From the NCBI RefSeq assembly GCF_008086045.1, contig NZ_VSEY01000007.1, positions 298,748 through 362,747 of the forward strand: a stretch of DNA of 64,000 nt. Direction: 5' to 3'. The translations under genes and the position numbers were made by a program. Shown in pieces: positions 1 to 8,736 of the stretch (position 1 is its first letter; the number at the start of each line of letters is the position of its first letter). Origin of the DNA: Nonomuraea sp. PA05 (GTDB lineage Bacteria > Actinomycetota > Actinomycetes > Streptosporangiales > Streptosporangiaceae). The notes under the pieces were generated by a model that was given only the letters and a program-made list of their open reading frames with translations, was not told the DNA's origin and did not search any database.

Positions 1-1475
1 TGACCGGAGAGCGCGCCCAGCTCCTCCATCGAGCCGACGCACGTCACGTGCGACTCGTCCTGCGAGCACACCCACAGCGGCAGCGGCGTGCCCCAGTAGC
101 GCGAGCGCGACAGCGACCAGTCGACGTTGCCGCGCAGCCACTCGCCGAAGCGGCCCCACTTGATCGTGTCGGGGAACCAGTTGGTCTTCGAGTTCTCCGC
201 CAGCATCTGGTCCTTGACCGCGGTGGTGCGGATGTACCAGGAGGGCAGGGCGTAGTAGAGCAGCGCCGTGTGGCAGCGCCAGCAGTGCGGGTAGCTGTGC
301 TCGAAGTGGCCGCCCCGGTAGAGCAGGCCGCGCGCCCGCAGGTCCTCGGTCAGCTCCTCGTCGGCGTCCTTGAAGAACCTCCCGCCGACCATGGGCACGT
401 CGTCGAGGAAGCGGCCGTCGGGGCCGATCGGGTTGACGACCGGCATCTCGTACTTCTTGATCACGGCCATGTCGTCGGCGCCGAAGGCGGGCGCCTGGTG
501 GACCAGGCCGGTGCCGTCCTCGACCGTGACGTAGTCGCCGAGCACGACGTAGTGCGCGCCGGGGATGTCGACCAGGTCGAACGGGCGGGTGTAGGTGGTG
601 TGCTCCAGCTCGCGGCCGGTGAAGCGGGCCACCTCGGTGGCGCCCTCGCCGAGCACCGACAGCAGGGGCTCGGCCACGACCAGCACCTCGCCGGCGGCGG
701 TGCGGGCCGCGACGTAGGTGACGTCGGGGTGCACGGCGACGGCGGTGTTGGAGACCAGCGTCCACGGCGTGGTGGTCCAGATGAGCAGCGCGGCGCCCAG
801 CTCGGCCAGCGGGCCTGAGGTGGCGGGCATGCGGACGTAGACCGACGGGCTGGAGACGGTCTCGTACGCGCCGGGCTGGCCCAGCTCGTGGTCGGACAGC
901 CCGGTGCCGCAGCGCGGGCAGTAGGGCGTGATCCGGAAGTCGCGGAACAGCAGCCCCTTGTCGAAGATGACCTTCAGCGACCACCACACGGACTCGACGT
1001 AGGACGGGTCCATGGTGCGGTAGGCCTGGGACAGGTCGATCCAGTAGCCCATCCGCTCGGTCATCTGCTCGAACGCGTCGACGTGCCGCAGCACCGACTC
1101 GCGGCACTTGGCGTTGAACTCGGCGATGCCGTACGTCTCGATGTCGCGCTTGCCGGACAGGCCCAGCTCGCGCTCGACGCCCACCTCGACGGGCAGGCCG
1201 TGGCAGTCCCAGCCGGCCTTGCGGGGCACGCTGAAGCCGCGCATCGACTTGTAGCGGGGGAAGAGGTCCTTGAAGACGCGCGCCTCGACGTGGTGCACGC
1301 CGGGCAGTCCGTTGGCGGTGGGCGGCCCCTCGTAGAAGACCCAGGCGGGGTTGCCCGCGTTCTGCTCCACGGAGCGCTCGAAGATCTTCCCGTCCCGCCA
1401 GCGGTCGAGGACCTCGCGCTCGAGCGCGGGCAGGTCGACCTGCGCGGGAAGAGAGCGGAATGTTGGGGAAGACAT
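1..1475 (-). CDS. ileS: Isoleucyl-tRNA synthetase, 5' part (runs off left edge)
   Basis: Charges tRNA-Ile with isoleucine in the cytoplasm. About 491 N-terminal residues are present and the C-terminal part (KMSKS loop, anticodon-binding region) lies outside the window. Visible: the Rossmann-fold start around residues 45-95 (YEGPPTANG, then GWDCHGLPVE), a CPRCG segment, and editing-domain sequence (LLIWTTTPWTL, then GTGLVHQAPAFG). The class I HIGH box at residues 59-62 reads GVHH, so positions 1 and 3 are swapped, as in IleRS2-type enzymes. The ATG at 1473-1475 is chosen because GGAGGT lies about 9 nt upstream, inside a T-box leader. Recognition as IleRS is secure from long family-typical stretches. 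Confidence 0.97.
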   Translation of the reverse strand, partial: MSSPTFRSLPAQVDLPALEREVLDRWRDGKIFERSVEQNAGNPAWVFYEGPPTANGLPGVHHVEARVFKDLFPRYKSMRGFSVPRKAGWDCHGLPVEVGVERELGLSGKRDIETYGIAEFNAKCRESVLRHVDAFEQMTERMGYWIDLSQAYRTMDPSYVESVWWSLKVIFDKGLLFRDFRITPYCPRCGTGLSDHELGQPGAYETVSSPSVYVRMPATSGPLAELGAALLIWTTTPWTLVSNTAVAVHPDVTYVAARTAAGEVLVVAEPLLSVLGEGATEVARFTGRELEHTTYTRPFDLVDIPGAHYVVLGDYVTVEDGTGLVHQAPAFGADDMAVIKKYEMPVVNPIGPDGRFLDDVPMVGGRFFKDADEELTEDLRARGLLYRGGHFEHSYPHCWRCHTALLYYALPSWYIRTTAVKDQMLAENSKTNWFPDTIKWGRFGEWLRGNVDWSLSRSRYWGTPLPLWVCSQDESHVTCVGSMEELGALSG

Positions 1476-1481
1476 CTCGGG

Positions 1482-1675
1482 CGGGACCTCCACGCTTGAT
1501 CGGCCGGTTGGCTGGACGCGTGAAGGGACGAAGCCTGGCGGCTCCGCGGTACCACCCTTCTTGACCCCGCGGGCGGGGCCCTCTTCATTGAGTCTGCTGC
1601 CGGTTCTAATGAGCTCGGGAGAGCCGTTCTTCCGGCGGCTCCGGGGTGATATCCCTCACAGTCGGGCCCCATCAA
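1482..1675 (-). promoter_or_regulatory. Ultrashort T-box riboswitch upstream of ileS
   Basis: The minus strand carries a canonical T-box core, TGGTACCGCGG (plus-strand 1544-1554), preceded by AAGGG. Upstream is a very short stem I, GGG-ATATCA-CCC, whose loop holds an AUC isoleucine codon (1648-1650) as the likely specifier. A second hairpin pairs GAGCCG with CGGCTC (1621-1641). The T-box is flanked by GAAGGG and CCCTTC arms (1555-1560 and 1522-1527), a plausible antisequestrator. There is no terminator U-tract before the start codon and the ileS Shine-Dalgarno lies just downstream. This fits the translational ileS T-boxes known from actinobacteria. The exact 5' end and the alternative fold are inferred. 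Confidence 0.9.
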
Positions 1676-1930
1676 CGCCTTGCAGTCTCAAACCATAACG
1701 CAGAGTGGGGGCGGAGGCTTCCTTGTTTTCCTGGTGGCGGCATCCCGCGCCGGTACGCAAGTCGTAAACGGCGCAAAGTTGTGGGAATGGACACCCCCGG
1801 GGAGGAGTTGAATGCGCGGGGCGGGATAGTACGGGGGAGGTAAACCATCCGGCGGGTCGTTTGCCGTTCCGTTATGAGGATCCTAAGCTGCCCGCACCAT
1901 TCACGGCCTTGATCAGCAATGGAGGCAGCC

Positions 1931-2320
1931 ATGGCGGCAGTCACGCAGACCGCTACACCGTCGATGTGGTCGGACGAGGAGCTGGCCGAGGTACGCGGCA
2001 GCCTCCAGAAGGAGATCGACGAGCTCGAGGCGGACATCCACCGTCACGAGTCGGAGATAGCCTCTGGAGACGTGACCCAGGGCGCGGGCGACGACCAGGC
2101 GGACGCCGGCGCCAAGACGTACGAGCGCGAACGCGAGATCGCCCTTACCCTTAATGCGCGCGATCTGGTCGCGCAGAACGAACGTGCGATCGCCAGGATC
2201 GACGCAGGGACCTACGGAGTGTGCGAATCGTGCCACAAGCCGATCGGCAAGGAACGCCTCCAAGCGTTCCCGAGGGCGACGCTGTGCGTGGCCTGCAAGC
2301 AGAAGGAGGAGCGCCGGTAA
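1931..2320 (+). CDS. TraR/DksA family zinc-finger protein
   Basis: A 129-residue member of the TraR/DksA family, proteins that bind RNA polymerase through the secondary channel or act as small regulators. An acidic N-terminal helical stretch (LAEVRGSLQKEIDELEADI) is followed by a C-terminal C4 zinc finger, CESC...CVAC. The start is placed at ATG 1931 because GGAGG lies 5 nt upstream; an in-frame ATG at 1919 overlaps that ribosome-binding site and is less likely. It sits directly upstream of lspA, which it overlaps, a common actinobacterial arrangement. A target promoter cannot be inferred. Confidence 0.9.
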   Translation: MAAVTQTATPSMWSDEELAEVRGSLQKEIDELEADIHRHESEIASGDVTQGAGDDQADAGAKTYEREREIALTLNARDLVAQNERAIARIDAGTYGVCESCHKPIGKERLQAFPRATLCVACKQKEERR

Positions 2321-2898
2321 CCGGGCACCCCGAAGGCACAGGAGGCGCAGCGGGCAGGCCCCGCCGGCGCCTCTTCGCCGTCCTCGTGGCGCTGGCGGCC
2401 GTGATCTACGCGGCCGACCTCGCCACCAAGACGCTGGTGCTGCGCACGCTGGAGGGTGAGCCGCCGCACGTCGTCATCCCGGGGGTCCTGCAGTTCCGGG
2501 TGATCTTCAACTCGGGCGCGGCGTTCAGCATCGGCACGGGGATGACGTTCATCTTCACCTTCATCGCGGCCGGCGTGGTCGTGGCGATCGTGCGTACGGC
2601 GCGCAAGCTCGGCAGCAGGTCCTGGGCCGTCACGCTCGGCCTCCTGCTGGGCGGCGCGACCGGCAACCTCACCGACAGGCTGCTGCGCTACCCCTCGGGG
2701 TTCGGGCGCTCCTCGCAGCTCCAGGGGCACGTCGTCGACTTCATCGAGGTGCTGCCGGGCAACTTCCCGGTCATCGACTACTTCCCCGTCTTCAACATCG
2801 CCGACTCGGCGATCGTCTGCGGCGGCATCCTGGCGGTGTTCCTGGCCTGGCGCAACGTGCAGATCGACGGGTCCAGGGAGGTGGCCAAGGATGACTGA
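2284..2898 (+). CDS. lspA: Lipoprotein signal peptidase (signal peptidase II)
   Basis: Membrane aspartyl protease that cleaves the signal peptide of lipid-modified prolipoproteins, acting after Lgt. Four hydrophobic segments are visible. The two catalytic Asp motifs are present: GNLTDRLL and FNIADS. The start is uncertain: GTG 2284 gives 204 residues with a 37-nt overlap of the preceding gene, while GTG 2221 gives 225 residues and an unusually long N-terminus. A strong GGAGGAG at 2309-2315 is not followed by a usable start codon. The 3' end overlaps the next gene by 8 nt, suggesting coupled translation. The partner gene lgt is about 57 kb away in this window. Confidence 0.93.
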   Translation: MRGLQAEGGAPVTGHPEGTGGAAGRPRRRLFAVLVALAAVIYAADLATKTLVLRTLEGEPPHVVIPGVLQFRVIFNSGAAFSIGTGMTFIFTFIAAGVVVAIVRTARKLGSRSWAVTLGLLLGGATGNLTDRLLRYPSGFGRSSQLQGHVVDFIEVLPGNFPVIDYFPVFNIADSAIVCGGILAVFLAWRNVQIDGSREVAKDD

Positions 2899-3820
2899 GC
2901 AGCGCAGCCTGCCGGTGCCCGACGGGCTGGAGGGCGAGCGGCTCGACGCCGCGCTCTCGCGCCTGTTCGGCTTCTCCCGCACCCGCGCCGCCGAGCTGAT
3001 CACAGCCGGCGAGGTGCTGGTCGACGGCCGCCAGCCGGCCAAGTCGGACCGCGTGCACGCGGGCGCGTGGCTGGACGTCACCCTGCCGCCGCCGGTCACC
3101 ACCCCCATGCCGGTGGCTGAGCCGGTGCCCGGCATGTCCATCGTGTACGAGGACGACGACATCATCGTGGTCAACAAGCCCATCGGGGTGGCGGCGCACC
3201 CCACCGTCGGCTGGACGGGCCCCACCGTGATCGGCGGGCTGCTCGGCGCCGGGCACACGATCGCGACCAGCGGCGCCGCCGAGCGCCAGGGCATCGTGCA
3301 CCGGCTCGACGCCAACACCACCGGCGCGATGGCGGTGGCCAAGAGCGAGCACGCCTACTCGCACCTCAAGCGCGCCTTCAAGGAGCGCACGGTCGACAAG
3401 CGCTACCACGCGCTGGTGCAGGGGCATCCCGACCCGTTCAGGGGCACGGTCGACGCGCCCATCGACCGGCACCCGGCCGGCGACGGCCGGTTCGCGGTGG
3501 TGGCGGGGGGCAAGCCGTCCGTGACGCACTACGACACGGTCGAGGCGTTCAGGGCCGCGTCGCTGCTGGACATCAAGCTGGAGACCGGGCGCACCCACCA
3601 GATCAGGGTGCACATGTCGGCGCTGCGCCACCCGTGCGTCGGCGACCTGCTGTACGGCGCCGACCCGACGCTCGCGGCCCGGCTCGGGGTCACCCGGCAG
3701 TGGCTGCACGCGGTGGCGCTCGGTTTCGAGCACCCCTCGTCCGGCGAGTGGATGTCGTTCAGCACCGACTACCCGCAGGACCTGCAGAAGGCGCTCGACA
3801 TCGTGCGCGCGGAGTCCTGA
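2891..3820 (+). CDS. rluD: RluA/RluD family 23S rRNA pseudouridine synthase
   Basis: 309 residues. An N-terminal S4 RNA-binding domain (about 14-60, [16 protein letters not shown]...VLVDG) is followed by the RluA-type catalytic domain. The catalytic Asp lies in HRLDANTTG (about residue 140), and the C-terminal part shows the usual [10 protein letters not shown] segment. The enzyme converts uridines to pseudouridine in rRNA. Assignment specifically to RluD rests on the length, the S4 domain and the lspA-rluD order typical of actinobacteria. The start overlaps lspA by 8 nt, so it is probably co-translated. Confidence 0.93.
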   Translation: MTEQRSLPVPDGLEGERLDAALSRLFGFSRTRAAELITAGEVLVDGRQPAKSDRVHAGAWLDVTLPPPVTTPMPVAEPVPGMSIVYEDDDIIVVNKPIGVAAHPTVGWTGPTVIGGLLGAGHTIATSGAAERQGIVHRLDANTTGAMAVAKSEHAYSHLKRAFKERTVDKRYHALVQGHPDPFRGTVDAPIDRHPAGDGRFAVVAGGKPSVTHYDTVEAFRAASLLDIKLETGRTHQIRVHMSALRHPCVGDLLYGADPTLAARLGVTRQWLHAVALGFEHPSSGEWMSFSTDYPQDLQKALDIVRAES

Positions 3821-3826
3821 GCCCGC

Positions 3827-5155
3827 TCAGGCGGACCTGCTCCCCTTCTTGACCTTCTTGTCCTTGCCCGCCGCCCGGCCGTTGCTCGCCCCCTCGACCT
3901 GGCCGGGGGTGCGGGCGGTGCTCTCCTTCTTGGTCTTGGTCGGCTCCGGCTCCCCTGTGGGGCTCTTCTGCTTGCCCGAGGGCGACGGGCTGCGCGGCTG
4001 CTCGCGGGTCGGCGGCGGGGTGCTGCGCGGCGGCGGAGCGGTGCTGCGGGGGGAGACCTGCTGGGGTGAGGCGGCGCTCTCCTCCGGCTGGGTGGTCTTC
4101 AGCTCAGGGGTGGGGGATTCGTACACGGTCGTGGCCTTGGTGGTCACGACGGCGGGCAACTGGGTGGGGGTGACCGCCTCCTGAGGGCGCTGCGACCACC
4201 AAGCCGCGCCCCCGGTGACCAGCCCGACGGCGAGCGCGCCGCCGGCGATCGCGGCCAGCGGCAGCAGGCGCCGCCGGGTCCGCCAGGGCGGCGTCGCCGC
4301 GGGCACGGTGACGGGGCCGGTCCGCTCGGGCGCGCCGCCCGTCATGATCGTGGCCAGGCGCCGCTCGGCCTCGTCCAGCGACATGCGTTCCGCGGGGTCC
4401 TTGCGCAGCAACCCGAGCAGGACGGGGGCGAGCACGCCCGCGCGGGCCAGCGGGCGCGGCTCCGCGTGCATGACGGCGCCCAGCGTGGCCAGGGCGCTGT
4501 CCCGCTGGAAGGGGGAGTGGCCCTCGACGGCCAGGTACAGCGTCACGCCCAGCGACCACATGTCGGAGGCGGGGCTGGCCCGGCCGCCTGCCGCGCGTTC
4601 CGGCGCCATGAAGGCGGGGGTGCCGACCAGGATGCCCGTCCGCGTGACGGGCGCCTCGTCCTCCGTGGTGGCGATGCCGAAGTCGGTGAGCACCGCGCGG
4701 CCGTCCTCGGTGAGCAGCACGTTGTCGGGCTTGACGTCGCGGTGCAGCACGCCCGCCGCGTGCGCCGCGCGCAGCGCCTCCAGGAGCTGTAACCCGATCG
4801 CGGCGGCCCGCGCGGGCGGCATGGGGCCGTCCTCGCGGATCAGCGCCCCCAGCGTGCGCGAGTGCACGAGCTGCATGACGATCCACGGATGGCCGCGCTC
4901 CTCCAGCACGTCGTAGACCGTGGCCACGCCGGGGTGCGCCACCCGGCCCGCGGCCCTGGCCTCGCGGAAGGTCCGCACGGCGAACTCGTCGCGCTCCAGC
5001 TCCGTCAGGTTGGGCGGCGGCAGCACCTCCTTGACGGCCACGTCCCGGCCGAGCACCTCGTCATGGGCATGCCACACCATGCCCATGCCGCCCTTGCCGA
5101 TCGTTCTGAGCAGCCGATACCGCCCACCGACCATCAACCCAGCTGAATCGGACAT
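3827..5155 (-). CDS. Membrane Ser/Thr protein kinase, short extracytoplasmic tail
   Basis: A Hanks-type kinase of 442 residues. Kinase domain about 13-270: glycine loop GKGGMGMVW, lysine in VAVKEV, catalytic HRDVKPDN, DFG, and the APE-type MAPE. One transmembrane helix (about 303-325) leads to a Pro/Thr/Ser/Lys-rich tail ending in a basic cluster, with no folded sensor domain visible. The ATG at 5155 begins 9 nt after azlD stops, so it appears to be the last gene of a six-gene series; its ribosome-binding site is weak, and a downstream ATG (residue 8) is possible. It is less similar to the two upstream kinases than they are to each other. Confidence 0.93.
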   Translation of the reverse strand: MSDSAGLMVGGRYRLLRTIGKGGMGMVWHAHDEVLGRDVAVKEVLPPPNLTELERDEFAVRTFREARAAGRVAHPGVATVYDVLEERGHPWIVMQLVHSRTLGALIREDGPMPPARAAAIGLQLLEALRAAHAAGVLHRDVKPDNVLLTEDGRAVLTDFGIATTEDEAPVTRTGILVGTPAFMAPERAAGGRASPASDMWSLGVTLYLAVEGHSPFQRDSALATLGAVMHAEPRPLARAGVLAPVLLGLLRKDPAERMSLDEAERRLATIMTGGAPERTGPVTVPAATPPWRTRRRLLPLAAIAGGALAVGLVTGGAAWWSQRPQEAVTPTQLPAVVTTKATTVYESPTPELKTTQPEESAASPQQVSPRSTAPPPRSTPPPTREQPRSPSPSGKQKSPTGEPEPTKTKKESTARTPGQVEGASNGRAAGKDKKVKKGSRSA

Positions 5156-5164
5156 GCACGGCGA

Positions 5165-5476
5165 CTACCCAAGAAGCATCCGGGCAAGCGCGGTCACCAC
5201 GGCGGCCGACGCCAGCACGACGAGGAACGGCGCCCGCAGCAGCAGCGCGACCACCGCCGCCCCGAGCCCGGCCGTCCTGGCCGGGTCGAAGCTCAGCCCG
5301 CCCTGCGCCGTGAACGTCTGCACCGCGATCAGCGCCGCCAGCAGCGCCACCGGCACCAGCTCAGCGAACCTGCGCACCCCCGGATGGTCCAGCACCCGCC
5401 GGGGCGCGGCCAGCCCCGCCAGCTTCAGCGCGTAGCAGCCCGCGCAGACGGCCGCGATCGCCCACCACAACGTCAT
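5165..5476 (-). CDS. azlD: AzlD-type branched-chain amino-acid exporter subunit
   Basis: A 103-residue integral membrane protein with about four hydrophobic helices, the small partner of AzlC. The AzlC/AzlD pair exports branched-chain amino acids (known for Bacillus AzlCD and Corynebacterium BrnFE). The start ATG overlaps the azlC stop in an ATGA (5473-5476), a signature of translational coupling. The short motif RRVLDHPGVRRFAELVPVAL is typical of the family. Substrate specificity is inferred from family membership only. Confidence 0.9.
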   Translation of the reverse strand: MTLWWAIAAVCAGCYALKLAGLAAPRRVLDHPGVRRFAELVPVALLAALIAVQTFTAQGGLSFDPARTAGLGAAVVALLLRAPFLVVLASAAVVTALARMLLG

Positions 5477-6135
5477 CGCACCATCACCACCACGACCGCC
5501 ACGGCCGACAGCAGCACAGGGACCCCGGGGGGCAGGAACGGGGTGGCGCACAGCGCGATCACCGCCGCCCCCGCCGCGAGCCGGCGCAGCTCCGCGCTGC
5601 CGGCCAGGCGCGGCCACAGGATGGCCAGGAACGCGACGGGCCCGACCACGTCCAGCCCCAGCACGCCGGGGTCGCCCAGGAACGAGGTGCCGTACGCGCC
5701 GGCCAGCGTGGTGAGGTTCCACGCGACGTAGAGGCTGGCGAACGTGGTCACGAAGCCCGTGCGGGCCGCCCGGGGGGTCGGCTGGGCCATGGTGACGGCG
5801 GTGGTCTCGTCGATGACGCCGTGGGCGGCCAGCAGCCGGCGCGGCCCGCGTACCCGCAGCAGGTCGGCCATGCGCAGGCCGTAGAGCGTGTTGCGGCCGC
5901 CCAGCAGCAGCGCGCCGAGCGTGGCGGCCAGCAGGTCGCCGCCGGCGCCGACGGCGCCCGCCAGCGCGAACTGGGAGGCGCCCGTGAACGCCAGCAGGCT
6001 CAGCACGCACGCCTGCGGCACGGACAGGCCCGCGGTCACCGCCGCGGCGCCGAAGGCGATCCCGGACAGCCCCACGGCCAGCCCCACGCCGAGACCGTCC
6101 CGCACGGCGGCGGAACGGGAGGTCGTCTCTTCCAT
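5473..6135 (-). CDS. azlC: AzlC-type branched-chain amino-acid exporter subunit
   Basis: 220 residues, seven to eight hydrophobic helices, with the conserved AzlC patch LLAFTGASQFALAG near residue 50 and GGRNTLYGLRMA near 80. It is the large subunit of the AzlCD exporter, which effluxes leucine, isoleucine, valine and sometimes methionine or analogues. It begins 11 nt after an AraC-type regulator and overlaps azlD by 4 nt. The regulator, exporter and three flanking kinases are all on one strand with minimal spacing, and ileS with its Ile-specific T-box lies nearby. Confidence 0.93.
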   Translation of the reverse strand: MEETTSRSAAVRDGLGVGLAVGLSGIAFGAAAVTAGLSVPQACVLSLLAFTGASQFALAGAVGAGGDLLAATLGALLLGGRNTLYGLRMADLLRVRGPRRLLAAHGVIDETTAVTMAQPTPRAARTGFVTTFASLYVAWNLTTLAGAYGTSFLGDPGVLGLDVVGPVAFLAILWPRLAGSAELRRLAAGAAVIALCATPFLPPGVPVLLSAVAVVVVMVR

Positions 6136-6146
6136 GCCGCCCGAGG

Positions 6147-6989
6147 CTAGACGCTGGGTGAATCGTCCGTCTTGTACGTTCCTGCAGCGCGCTGATACGC
6201 GGCGGGCGGAACGCCCACGATGCGCTTGAAGTGACGGCTCAGATGGGCCTGATCGGTGAACCCCACCTCGGCGGCCACCCGCGCGGGCCGCACGCCGGAC
6301 TGCAGCAGGCGCCGCGCCTGCCGCACCCGCAGCGAGGTCAGGTACGCGTGCGGCGGCAGCCCCGTCGCCGCCTTGAACGCCCGCAGCAGCGCGAACGGCC
6401 GCGCCCCCACCGCCCCGGCCAGGTCCTCCAGCGTCGGCGGATCCACCAGGCTCTCGTGCAGCAGGTCGAGCGCCGCGCGCACCGCCCGCCTGCCCTCCGC
6501 CGGCAGCACCGTGGCCGGCCGCGGCGCGGCGTGCCGCGTCACCAGCCGGGCGAACAGCGTGCGGCTCAGCGTCGAGGCCGCCAGCGCGTCACCGCGCTCC
6601 GCCGCCTCGTGCGCCCCCGCCAGCAGCGCCGCCACCTGGTCGTCGCGCACCACCTGCCGGGGGAAGAACGGCGTCCCGTACGGCGCGCCCAGCTCCGCCG
6701 CGATCCCGCGCACCGCCTCGATCGACGGATAGAGCATCCGGTACGCCCACCCGCCCGGCACGCCCGCCTGACCCGTGTGCACGGAGTCGGGGTTCACCAG
6801 CACCAGCTCGCCCGCCGCCGCCCGGTGCAGCGTGCCCCGGTAGTCGAACTCCTCCACGCCCGAGACGATCAGGCCGATCGCGTAGCCGTCGTGCACGTGC
6901 CTGGAGAAGCGGTGGGTGACGTACCGGGCCTTGAGCAGGTCCGTCTCCGGCACCGCCGGGTGCCGCCAGAACCGGGCCTGCTCCTTCAC
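6147..6989 (-). CDS. AraC-family transcriptional regulator (likely controls azlCD)
   Basis: 280 residues. The N-terminal half is a cupin-like effector domain (YVTHRFSRHVHDGYAIGLI, then the GELVLVNPDSVHTGQ loop). The C-terminal 100 residues form the double helix-turn-helix, ending in GFTDQAHLSRHFKRIVGVPP. The GTG start at 6987-6989 overlaps the stop of the upstream kinase (GTGA), and azlC follows 11 nt after the stop. An AraC gene directly before azlCD is common and usually regulates the exporter. The inducer is inferred to be an amino acid. Confidence 0.9.
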   Translation of the reverse strand: MKEQARFWRHPAVPETDLLKARYVTHRFSRHVHDGYAIGLIVSGVEEFDYRGTLHRAAAGELVLVNPDSVHTGQAGVPGGWAYRMLYPSIEAVRGIAAELGAPYGTPFFPRQVVRDDQVAALLAGAHEAAERGDALAASTLSRTLFARLVTRHAAPRPATVLPAEGRRAVRAALDLLHESLVDPPTLEDLAGAVGARPFALLRAFKAATGLPPHAYLTSLRVRQARRLLQSGVRPARVAAEVGFTDQAHLSRHFKRIVGVPPAAYQRAAGTYKTDDSPSV

Positions 6990-8722
6990 AGCGGCTTGAA
7001 CGTCTTGAGGAACGCGGTGAAGTAGTGGCGGTCGCCGGCCCAGCTCGACTGCGGGGTCTCCCAGTACAGCGCGTACGGGCGGCCGTCCTCGGTGTGGAAG
7101 CCGCGGTTGATCACGTGGATCGTCCGGCCGTCGCGGAGCCGGGTGAACTCCCAGTCGGCCGCCTTGACGCCCAGGTAGCCGGTGGGGGTGATGCCGATCC
7201 GCTTGTAGCGCTGGAACTGGCCCTTGGCCTGGATCTCCTTCTCCAGGCCCAGCCAGTGCCGCTCCGGGTCGTCCCATGGGATGTCGGGGATGGTCCACTC
7301 GACGATCAGCGTGCCGGTGGTGCCGGGGCCCTTGAAGGTGATGCTGTCCCTGTCCGGGTTCTTCTGCGGCTGCCAGCGGTCGGGGACGGCGATCTGGAAG
7401 CGGCCCGCCGTACTGCGGTAGGAGCGCCAGCCCGCCGGGATCGCGGTGCGGGTGGGGCGTGGCGTGGCGGTCTTCGTGGGCTGCGTGGGTCCTGTGGTGG
7501 GCTCTGTGGTGGGCTCGCTGGTCGGGGTCGGGGTCGGGGTGGCGGTCGTCCAGCGGTCGGACAGCAGTACGCCGCCCGTGCCCAGCACCGCTACGGCGGC
7601 CAGCGCGACGGCACTGCCGATCCACACCGCCTTGCGGCGTCCGCGCCCGGGCTTGCCCTGGTGCTCGGGCATGGTGGTGTGGGGGGCGCCGCCGCCGGGG
7701 TGGGTGCCGCCGGCCGTCTGCCAGGAGCCCGCGCCGCTTCCGCGCCGGTCGGTGCCCGGGTCCTGCTGCCAGGGCAGTGGCGGTGTGCCGGGCCCGCCGA
7801 TGGGCGTGGAGGCGTGGGGTGCGGGGGCGTGGGGCGCGGAGGTGTGGGGTGCGGAGGCGTAAGGGCCGGGGATCGGGGGCGCGGCGGTCGGTGGGGCGGG
7901 TGTGCCGGTGGCCGGTGTGTGCGGGGCGGAGGCGGCCTCGTACAGGAGCCCGGCGGCCTCGGCGGCGGGCAGCCGCGCGCCCGGGTCGCGGCGCAGCAGC
8001 CCCATGATGACCGGCTCCAGGACCCCGGCCCGCACCGGCGGCTCGGGCTCGTCGCGCAGCACCGCCGCCACCGTCGCGGCCCACGAGTCGCGCTTGAACG
8101 GCGGCCGGCCCTCCACCGCCGCGTACAGGGTGGCGCCCAGCGACCACAGGTCGGACTCGGGCCTGGCCGGGTCGCCGTTCAGCCGCTCGGGCGGCATGTA
8201 CGCGGGCGTCCCGACGAGGCCGCCCGTCGCCGTCAGCCCAGCCTCGGTCTCCATCGAGGCGATCCCGAAGTCGGTGAGCACGACGCGGCCGTCGTCGGCG
8301 AGCAGCACGTTCTCGGGCTTGACGTCACGGTGCAGCACCCCGGTGGCGTGCGCGGCGCGCAGCGCGTCGAGCACCCGGCCGCCGATCACCGCGGCCTGGG
8401 CGGGCCGCAGCGGCCCGCTCTCGCCGATCACCTGCGCCAGCGACCGCGAGCGGACGAGCTGCATCACGATCCACGGCCGGCCGTCCTCCTCCACGACGTC
8501 GTGGATGACGACGACCGACGGGTGGTCGAGACGCCCGGCCGCCCTGGCCTCCCTGATGGTCCTGCGGTTGAGCTCGGCCCGCTTGGCGTCGCCGACGCCC
8601 GTGTAGCGGACCTCCTTGATCGCCACCGTGCGGTCGAGCAGCTCGTCGTAGGCACGCCAGACGACGCCCATCCCGCCCTCCCCGAGCGGCTCGATGAGGC
8701 GATAGCGGTTGCTGACGTGCAC
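6986..8722 (-). CDS. Receptor-type Ser/Thr protein kinase with extracytoplasmic domain (B)
   Basis: 578 residues. Kinase domain about 5-262 (GEGGMGVVW, VAIKEV, HRDVKPEN, DFG, MPPE), then a long Pro/Ala/Thr/His-rich linker with APHASAPH-like repeats, a transmembrane helix (about 372-394), a Thr/Pro spacer, and an extracytoplasmic domain of roughly 145 residues starting at GWRSY. That domain is clearly homologous to the one in the adjacent upstream kinase (shared FKGPG, ADWEF/ADWDF, RGF, YALYW/YAIYW), so the pair probably arose by tandem duplication. GTG start; 14 nt downstream of kinase A and overlapping araC by 4 nt. The ligand is unknown. Confidence 0.94.
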   Translation of the reverse strand: MHVSNRYRLIEPLGEGGMGVVWRAYDELLDRTVAIKEVRYTGVGDAKRAELNRRTIREARAAGRLDHPSVVVIHDVVEEDGRPWIVMQLVRSRSLAQVIGESGPLRPAQAAVIGGRVLDALRAAHATGVLHRDVKPENVLLADDGRVVLTDFGIASMETEAGLTATGGLVGTPAYMPPERLNGDPARPESDLWSLGATLYAAVEGRPPFKRDSWAATVAAVLRDEPEPPVRAGVLEPVIMGLLRRDPGARLPAAEAAGLLYEAASAPHTPATGTPAPPTAAPPIPGPYASAPHTSAPHAPAPHASTPIGGPGTPPLPWQQDPGTDRRGSGAGSWQTAGGTHPGGGAPHTTMPEHQGKPGRGRRKAVWIGSAVALAAVAVLGTGGVLLSDRWTTATPTPTPTSEPTTEPTTGPTQPTKTATPRPTRTAIPAGWRSYRSTAGRFQIAVPDRWQPQKNPDRDSITFKGPGTTGTLIVEWTIPDIPWDDPERHWLGLEKEIQAKGQFQRYKRIGITPTGYLGVKAADWEFTRLRDGRTIHVINRGFHTEDGRPYALYWETPQSSWAGDRHYFTAFLKTFKPL

Positions 8723-8736
8723 GCCGCGCAGCCTAC

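Noticed and set aside
1351..1698. Plus-strand ORF across the T-box region
   Set aside because: It lies on the strand opposite a well-supported riboswitch and ileS, with no coding motif.
2221..2283. Longer LspA N-terminus from GTG 2221
   Set aside because: It would add 21 residues unlike any LspA and overlap the zinc-finger coding of the previous gene by 100 nt.
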